From Blastomyces gilchristii SLH14081 (taxonomy: Eukaryota > Ascomycota > Eurotiomycetes > Onygenales > Ajellomycetaceae), in contig NW_003101669.1 in assembly GCF_000003855.2 (NCBI RefSeq), positions 1,492,795 through 1,556,794 on the forward strand: 64,000 nt of DNA, in the 5' to 3' direction. Positions 58,011 through 64,000 of the stretch are shown here, piece by piece. The stretch's first letter is position 1; every line of letters begins with the position of its first letter. The notes beneath the pieces were generated by a model. The model searched no databases and had not been told where the DNA came from. It saw only the letters and a program-made list of their open reading frames with translations. The translations under genes were made by a program, and so were the position numbers.

Positions 58011-61000
58011 TCATTTTCTTGTAGCTGCTTGAGTTTCTGATAGAAAGTCTATTAAGTATTTAATTCCTGTCTCAGTTGAGAATAAGAATCTCATATTTAA
58101 TTGATTTAGATCATACTTCTCTTTCAATCTGGCTCTGAGACTATTGTATAATGCACAGTGCATTACAATATACTCAGGATTCTCATTTGTATTGCAGAAT
58201 GAGCATTCTATTGAGTCAAATCTATCATCAAATCTTTGTATATAAGATTTGAAATAGTCATGTCCTAGTTTCAGCTGTATTATAGATGAGAATATTTTCT
58301 TTTTACATTTAATTGAACAAGATTTCCACTTGGGTTTTGTTTCAAATCTTGAATAATGTATACTCTTCTTTTGTTTCTGCCAGCTTTCATTCCACTTGTC
58401 TAAACAAGATTCTTTTATTTTTCTCTTTATAAAAGAGCAGGACACAATTTTTTGAATAGATCTGCTTAATTCTGCACCCTTTTTTGCAGCTGAATCAGCC
58501 AATTCATTATCATGAATATTCATGTGAGCAGGAACTCAGTGCAGATGAATTATCAGCTTTGATGTTCTTCTCTTTTGAATTTTCAAAACAGAGTTTAAGA
58601 TCAGTTCAAGATTCATTTGATCATTATGAATCTGACTATTTCTAAGTCTTTTTAAAGCAGCTTGACTATCAGAGAATATCCATGCCTCTTTCAAACAATT
58701 TCCTCTTTTATGAGATTTTATTTCAATGAGTTTGAAAGCTTTCACTATTGCAAATAGTTCAGCATCAAAGACTTCACATTCAGAGCCTAGATTTCAGAAA
58801 TCTGAGATAAAATTAATATTATCTTCAGTATAAGCAATGCCTGCGCCTAATCTATTCAAGTTCTCATTTTTTAAGTCATCTGAATAAACCAGAATAGAGT
58901 CTTTTATATTGATTGTAGAAATTCTCTTCAAATGCTGTTCATATTCTTTCTCTTTTAATAGTTCACTTATTTGTAAGTCTATAAGAGATTCAAGCTTTTC
59001 TCTTCAGAGAGATAACTTCTCATGATCAACTTTTTCAACATTTAAAGAAGAAAATTGATTTTTAATCAGAGAGTATAGTCTGTACAGTTGAGAAGGCATT
59101 TTCTTTGAAGAATTATTTTCATTTCAATCAAGAAATCTATTTCAATTCAGTTCATTTCCAGAGTTAATTGATGAAAATGAAGAAGAGACTCTTTCTCTGA
59201 TTATATGATTTGAGCTCATCTTTACAACTCTCAGAGCATAGTTCATACAGGCCTTTTCAAATCTAATAGCAGAAGAAGGAATTGAAGCTTCAACTTTCAT
59301 TACTTTAATAGAAGATGATTTGAATGCTCTCAGAATTCTTCTCAAGGCTCTGTTTTGCAGACTTTGAAAGAGTTCAGTGAAATTCCCTTGATTATTTTAT
59401 CAAACTTGAACTTCATAATCAGCTACTGATGTAATACAGGCTATATATAACTGTCTCATAGCCTGGAAGGATAGACCTCTCTCTGTATTTGATAGTCTGA
59501 TTATGTTGTTCAATAGTCTTTCTGCCTTGACAGTTCTTTGTTGAATGTGATATTTAAAATTCAACTTGGAGTTTAACCATACTTCTAATCATTTAACATT
59601 TACACTGGGTTTAATCTCTCTATTTAAAAGAGTTAGAGATAGTTCTTTCTCATTGAGTCTAGAAAAGAAATGAATTAACTCAGTTTTATTCATATCAAAT
59701 TGAATTTGATTGATATCTGCTCTAACAAAGATTTCCTTTGCAGCTTCTTCAATTACTTTCAAATTCTCTTTGATAGTTTTTGAGCTGTAGACTAGACCAA
59801 TATCATCCATATAACTCAGAGATCACACTATTCTCATATTTCTATTTTTGAATAGATATGCAGTGTATATTGCAAATAAAATGAGTGAGATTGAAGATCT
59901 CTGTGATACTCCTATTTTTATCTCAGTCTTGTCTTGTTTCATTTCATCAAAGAAGAGTTGTATAATTCTTTTAGATATAAAACAGTTAACTCATTTTATT
60001 AGAGAAAGTGACAGTTTTAATATCTTCAATGTCTGAATTAACTTTGACTTTGAAACATGATCAAATGCTCTCTTTATATCAATAAAAACTGCAGTTGAGA
60101 TCAGACCCTCATGTTTTGTTATTTGAATATCATGAACAACTGAGAGAACAGTGTCAATTGCAGAACACTGTTTTCTATCTCTCATTTGTTCACTGAATAA
60201 AAGAGAATCATCTATAGAGCTTATAAAAGATAGTTGAGTAGCTATTATCTTTTCTAAAACCTTTTCTAAACAGTTCAATAGAGATATTACTCTATATGAC
60301 TTAGGAATTGAAGTTTTTCTATTAGGTTTTGCAAGAATCACTCCAGTGACTTCTCTCCAGTATTCAGAATGATATTCATTTTTCAAGAGATTGAAAAAGA
60401 GCTCAAAATATTCATTCTTTAAGTAGGAATATGTATTTTGAATAATCAAGTGATTAATTGAATCAGGACCTGCAGCAGTTTTAACAGAACTTGAGAAGAT
60501 AGCTGACTCTAATTCATCTTGTGTAAGATCAGGCCATTCCCAGTCATTTTCATCAATGTAGTTGAGAAGTGATATATTCTCTTCCTCTGAATCTGAATCT
60601 GAGTCTGATGAGTTCTGAAAGAGAATTCTTATGAAAGCTTGACATTTTTCCTCAAAAGAGTTTGCTGTATATGATTCATTCTGAAACTCATATTCTAAGG
60701 CTGGAAGTTTTGCTACACTTCTTGTTTTAGTATAGTTAAAAGCTTTAAAAATTTCCTTCTCTTGTGCTTCTTCAAGAAATTTATTCCAGCAGTCTGTTTT
60801 AGCTCTTTTAATATCTGAAAAATATTCATTTCTGACAGCTTTAAACTCTTCATCAGATATTACATTATTTTTCCAATCTCTTCTAGCAGTAGCTAATTCT
60901 TTTCTTTTAGATGAGATATTCTCATTTCATCAAGGTTTTGAATACTCAGAAGATTTTCTTTTTGAAATATTATCTCTAACACTTGTTAGAATAATAGATG

Positions 61001-61922
61001 TAATAAGCTTCACTCTATTCTCAAGCATTTCATTTGAGATATCTTGACCAGAATTCTAATATAGCTCATTCTGTCTTTCAGATTTTAGCAGTTTTATGCT
61101 TTCTTCAACTGCTTTCCAATCAGCTTTTTCAAAGTTATACTGATTAGAGAGAAGAGAATTTTCACTCATTTGTTTTTCACTCAGTTCAATATCAAATTGA
61201 ATAATCTCATGACCTGATTCTGATGTCTCATTTGAATTAATAAACTAGTTTACAAGTCTTCTTTTCATTAGATTTTGTGACATGAAGATTAGATCTATAA
61301 TAGACTTCTGTTTCATGTCTTTTCTAAAGAATGTTTATTGATCAGACTTATTAACCAAATCTATTGAATGCTCAAAGGTTCATTCAATCAGATTATCAGC
61401 TCTCACTGCTCTCTTGCATTCTGAATTTCATCAGAGATGATGTGTATTGAAATCTCCTGCAATTATAGAGTTTCTTGATAGAGTTATGTTCAGAAATCCT
61501 CTATCAATTGTTCAGATATTGTTATTTTTCTTCAATGACTTTTTATTATAGATATTTATGAGCTGTATAGTATCAAACTCATTTTCTTTATCTATAATAT
61601 CACTCACCAGAATATCAGGGTCAGACATGATATCAAATCTTAGATTAAATTGATATCTTGATCTCTTTCTTCCATAGATCACTACTCTTGACTTTATCTC
61701 AGACTTTTGAGGTAAAAAGCAGTAGTAGCTTGAATGAGAAATAACATATTTTTGCTCAGCATCAAAATTCAGCTCCTGAAGCAGTATAAAATCAACTTTT
61801 TATTCAAATGCAATTTGAAGACAAGAATAAATACAATTTGAGTTTCTATTCACATTATTTTGAATAAATGTGATTTTTGAAGAGTTTTTAAACTTTTTTT
61901 ATTGTTTTTGTTGTATATTCAT
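58011..61922 (-). pseudogene. LINE ORF2: endonuclease, reverse transcriptase, RNase H (broken)
   Basis: ATG at 61922, stop at 58011-58013, about 1,300 codons with a moderate number of stops. Endonuclease: LLQELNF (about 61780), IIAGDFNTHH (about 61450). RT: EYWREVTGVILAKPNRK (about 60360), SYRVISLLNCLEKVLEKI, STAVFIDIKRAFDHV (about 60080) and the catalytic MDDIGLVYSS (about 59810). RNase H: FSDSQAALKRL (about 58660), VPAHMNIHDNELADSAAK (about 58530). C-terminal zinc motif CSFCNTNENPEYIVMHC at about 58200-58150. Many stops are TGA where relatives have Trp, for example before VPAHMNI and in VK.LEVWL, the signature of G-to-A change in TGG. It makes no full protein now. Confidence 0.85.
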
Positions 61923-61945
61923 ACTAAAAGAGAGTAGAGTAGAAT

Positions 61946-63562
61946 CTAATCACTATTATCAGATAGTAGATTATAACTGTTCTGAAAAGTAGAAATCTCA
62001 ACTGCTTGCATTATATCTAGTTTATCACCAGAGTTATTTCTCAATTCTCTAATCTTAACAGAAGTTTGAGAATTCAAGTTCTGTTTACATTTAGCTGAAG
62101 AGTTGGAGTTTAAAGACTTAGATAGTTGAGAGTTTCTTCTTTTTAAGCTTACAGTTGTGAGTTTACTGGCTTGACTCTTCTCTTCAGTTCTAGATTGACT
62201 TTGAGCTTCATCTTTTCTCCAGTTCTTTTGAGTTCTAGGAGTAAATATACATTCTTTTGAGCTAGATACATGTTTTTCTTTGCAATTAGAGCACTTAAGC
62301 AGAGTATGTTGACAAATTTCACCTCTTTTTGAGCATGTTTCACATTTATGCTCACTAGTTTTGTGATCTCTGGCACAGAATGCATATTTTGAGTCTCTAA
62401 AACATGAGATTGCAAAGTGTCCATATCTTTGACAGTTTGAACACTGTGTTTGAGCTTTGAGATTCATCCTTGAGTCTTTGTATTCATGAACTCTCATTTT
62501 CAAACCTGCTACTCTTACTTCAGAGATCTTTAACTGTTCAAGTGTTTTTATATATACTAGAACAGAGGCATTTCTCCTGCTTTGTCTGAACTCAATTGAA
62601 TTTAGTCATACAGGCTTCTTTCTCAGTTGAATAGAGTTGTATTCTTTCAATTCATTTTTGAGAAGTAGCATTCCTTCTTCACAGTCAAAAATTTCAACTG
62701 AAATATTATGAAGAATGAATTTGTCTCACTTTTCATCTCTTTCAGATAGAATTATTGTGTTTAACAAAGATTCTACTGCTGACTTTCAGAGATTCTCATT
62801 CTGAATAAGGAATTCAGCACTGAATTCAGGCATTGTAGTCAGAATGATGAAGTTTCTAAAGAATGATGATTCAATTGAAGCTATAACTGGTTTTTGAACT
62901 TCAATATCAGTCATCAACTGAGAAAAGAACTGCTGATTAATTTCATTTCTGATTCTGAAAATGAGATTTGAGTTTAGCTTGTTCTTTGCAGAATGTCCTG
63001 GTTTGAGACTTTGAGAATAAGTCTCTATTTCTGGAGATTGAAGATTTTTCNNNNNNNNNNNNNNNNNNNNNNNNNNNNNNNNNNNNNNNNNNNNNNNNNN
63101 NNNNNNNNNNNNNNNNNNNNNNNNNNNNNNNNNNNNNNNNNNNNNNNNNNNNNNNNNNNNNNNNNNNNNNNNNNNNNNNNNNNNNNNNNNAGCATATGTT
63201 TTCTTCTGATTCAAAGAAGAAGAAGAAGAAGAAGTAGAAAAGAAAGAAGAGCAAACTGAAGAGTCAGTGATTATATTAGAAATTTTCAAAGTTTTTTAAA
63301 CTGTGTTTGAAATTCCAAGTTTGAACTTGATCACTTTCTGTAGTTGTCTAGCCTGAGTATGAAGAATTAACAGAACTTCTTCATTCATCTCACTTAGACA
63401 CTGCTTTTCAAGAATTTTACTTGCTTTTTCAAGTTTCTGTATTTCAAGAACTTGTTGTTTCTCTATCTCTTCTTTCTTTCTTCTCTTCAGAATTTCAATC
63501 TCAGAAATAGTATTTGAGAAAGCATCTTTCTCCACAACAACTGAGTGTACTTTTGAACTCAT
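61946..63562 (-). pseudogene. LINE ORF1, zinc-knuckle RNA-binding protein (broken, with gap)
   Basis: ATG at 63562 (MSSKVHSVVVEKDA), a Lys/Glu coiled coil, one in-frame TAA at 63296-63298, a Ser-rich linker, a 140-N gap, a central region (LRKKPV.LNSIEFRQSRRNASV position near 62600), then three clustered CCHC fingers at about 62445-62235 (CSNCQRYGHFAISC; CARDHKTSEHKC; CSNCKEKHVSSSKEC). It ends NLLSDNSD and a TAG at 61946. ORF1 proteins of this type coat the LINE RNA. The ATG of ORF2 lies 23 bp after the ORF1 stop. Few stops, so this copy is relatively young or was mildly mutated. Confidence 0.82.
63051..63190. other. Assembly gap (140 N)
   Basis: Run of N inside LINE ORF1, next to a Ser-coding triplet repeat (GAAGAAGAAGAAG on the plus strand, about 63215-63232), which may have caused the break. 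Confidence 0.99.
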
Positions 63563-63576
63563 TGTTCTTACTCAAT

Positions 63577-63711
63577 GAAAAGTTAGTCAGACTAATTCAA
63601 TTGAGATATTTATTAAACTCTTTTTGAATTGAAAAGTTGATCAGACTGTTTCAATTAAGAGGTTTCTAAGTCTGTTTTCAATTGAAAAGTTAGTCAGACT
63701 ATTTCAAAAGA
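63577..63711 (-). repeat. Tandem monomers in the LINE 5' region
   Basis: GAAAAGTTAGTCAGACT-type units start at 63577, 63631 and 63684 (spacing 54 and 53 bp; third copy partial). They lie just upstream of the ORF1 ATG on the minus strand, where some LINEs carry promoter monomers. Confidence 0.65.
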
Positions 63712-64000
63712 AGAATCGCAGACTTTTGTGTATAAAACACCTGATTTTTTTCACACTAGTTCAGTAACTAGGTTAGATTTTTGAAGAGAATCTAATAAAC
63801 TAAAATTGATTTTTAAGATAAATCAATAAAATCTTTACAATCTCTTTCTTAGAATACAATGAGGAAAAGTATGATATCAATTGATAGTAAATCAGATGAT
63901 ATGACAGTTTTTGAGAGAAAAACTGACAAAAAATAAATCAATTTTTTGAAGAGAAATTGATTAAAACTATTCAATTTTATTCTAAATTATTCAATTCTTC
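63712..64000 (-). other. Probable further LINE 5' region
   Basis: AT-rich sequence upstream of the monomers to the window end. Contains TATCAATTGATA-like and ATTGATTTTT words but no gene. Whether it is LINE 5' UTR or flank cannot be decided. Confidence 0.35.

Larger units (their letters stand above)
57570..64000 (-). mobile_element. Tad1/I-like LINE (non-LTR retrotransposon), 5' end beyond window
   Basis: Minus strand: 5' region with tandem monomers (about 63711-63577), ORF1 with three zinc knuckles, ORF2 with AP-like endonuclease, reverse transcriptase, RNase H and a C-terminal Cys/His motif, then a 3' UTR ending in an (AAT)n tail at 57570-57588. An RNase H domain in ORF2 is typical of the I and Tad1 clades. 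It is the best preserved element in the window, with frames open for 150-185 residues. The 5' terminus and its target duplication are not visible. Confidence 0.85.

Noticed and set aside
58011..61922. Alternative genetic code with TGA as Trp
   Set aside because: The nuclear genes at the left use TGG normally, TGG codons persist in the LINE, and TAG/TAA stops also occur; mutation explains the TGAs.
9201..64000. CRISPR array or prokaryotic islands
   Set aside because: No regularly spaced identical repeats; content is fungal transposons with spliceosomal introns.

Overview
The window looks like a filamentous ascomycete chromosome with two very different compartments. About the first 9.2 kb has ordinary base composition and short (53-101 nt) GT-AG introns with ACTAAC-like branch points. 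The remaining ~55 kb is AT-rich, almost free of CpG and poor in CC/GG, and consists of transposable elements full of stop codons, as expected after RIP-like C-to-T hypermutation. A FunK1 kinase fragment, a full-size PDR transporter, CpG-depleted repeats and long Gypsy-rich AT blocks would fit a dimorphic fungus of the Onygenales (Blastomyces-like). That placement is inference.

Genic part (1-9200): the C-terminal part of a FunK1 kinase-like protein (+); a frameshifted chromodomain relic (-); a complete PDR-type (ABCG) transporter (-) whose six introns can be placed from the sequence, including a 5-nt micro-exon, with one frameshift near its C-terminus; and about 3 kb with no convincing gene apart from a short DPM3-like exon relic.

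Repeat part (about 9200-64000): a set of nested insertions that can largely be unpicked from target-site duplications (TSDs). The base layer is a plus-strand Ty3/Gypsy element, here called C (about 10180-45745, flanks and 3' end uncertain). C is interrupted in gag by a hAT DNA transposon (11957-26458) with an 8-bp TSD and recognisable transposase. That hAT is itself interrupted by a complete Ty3/Gypsy element A (12108-20825, 174-bp LTRs). A carries an intron-containing antisense gene between integrase and 3' LTR. C is interrupted in reverse transcriptase by minus-strand Gypsy element X (28842-43694), which is split near its gag/pol junction by a sister copy Y (34669-41888); all four LTRs are exactly 258 bp. 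Two 506-bp non-autonomous hAT derivatives lie at 16059-16564 and 43892-44397. A tRNA-headed SINE sits at 29159-29537. C's integrase is cut by element B (45746-51711, sister of A). B is cut by chromovirus-like element E (51712-about 57569). A Tad1/I-like LINE on the minus strand (57570 to the window end) closes the window.

The SINE and the LINE both end in an AAT-type tail, which suggests that a LINE of this kind mobilised the SINE. Almost all protein-coding relics in the AT block are pseudogenes; the SINE, the MITE ends and the first ~190 bp of E kept GC-rich sequence and are probably the youngest or least mutated parts. Two assembly gaps (runs of N) lie at 35130-35301 and 63051-63190.
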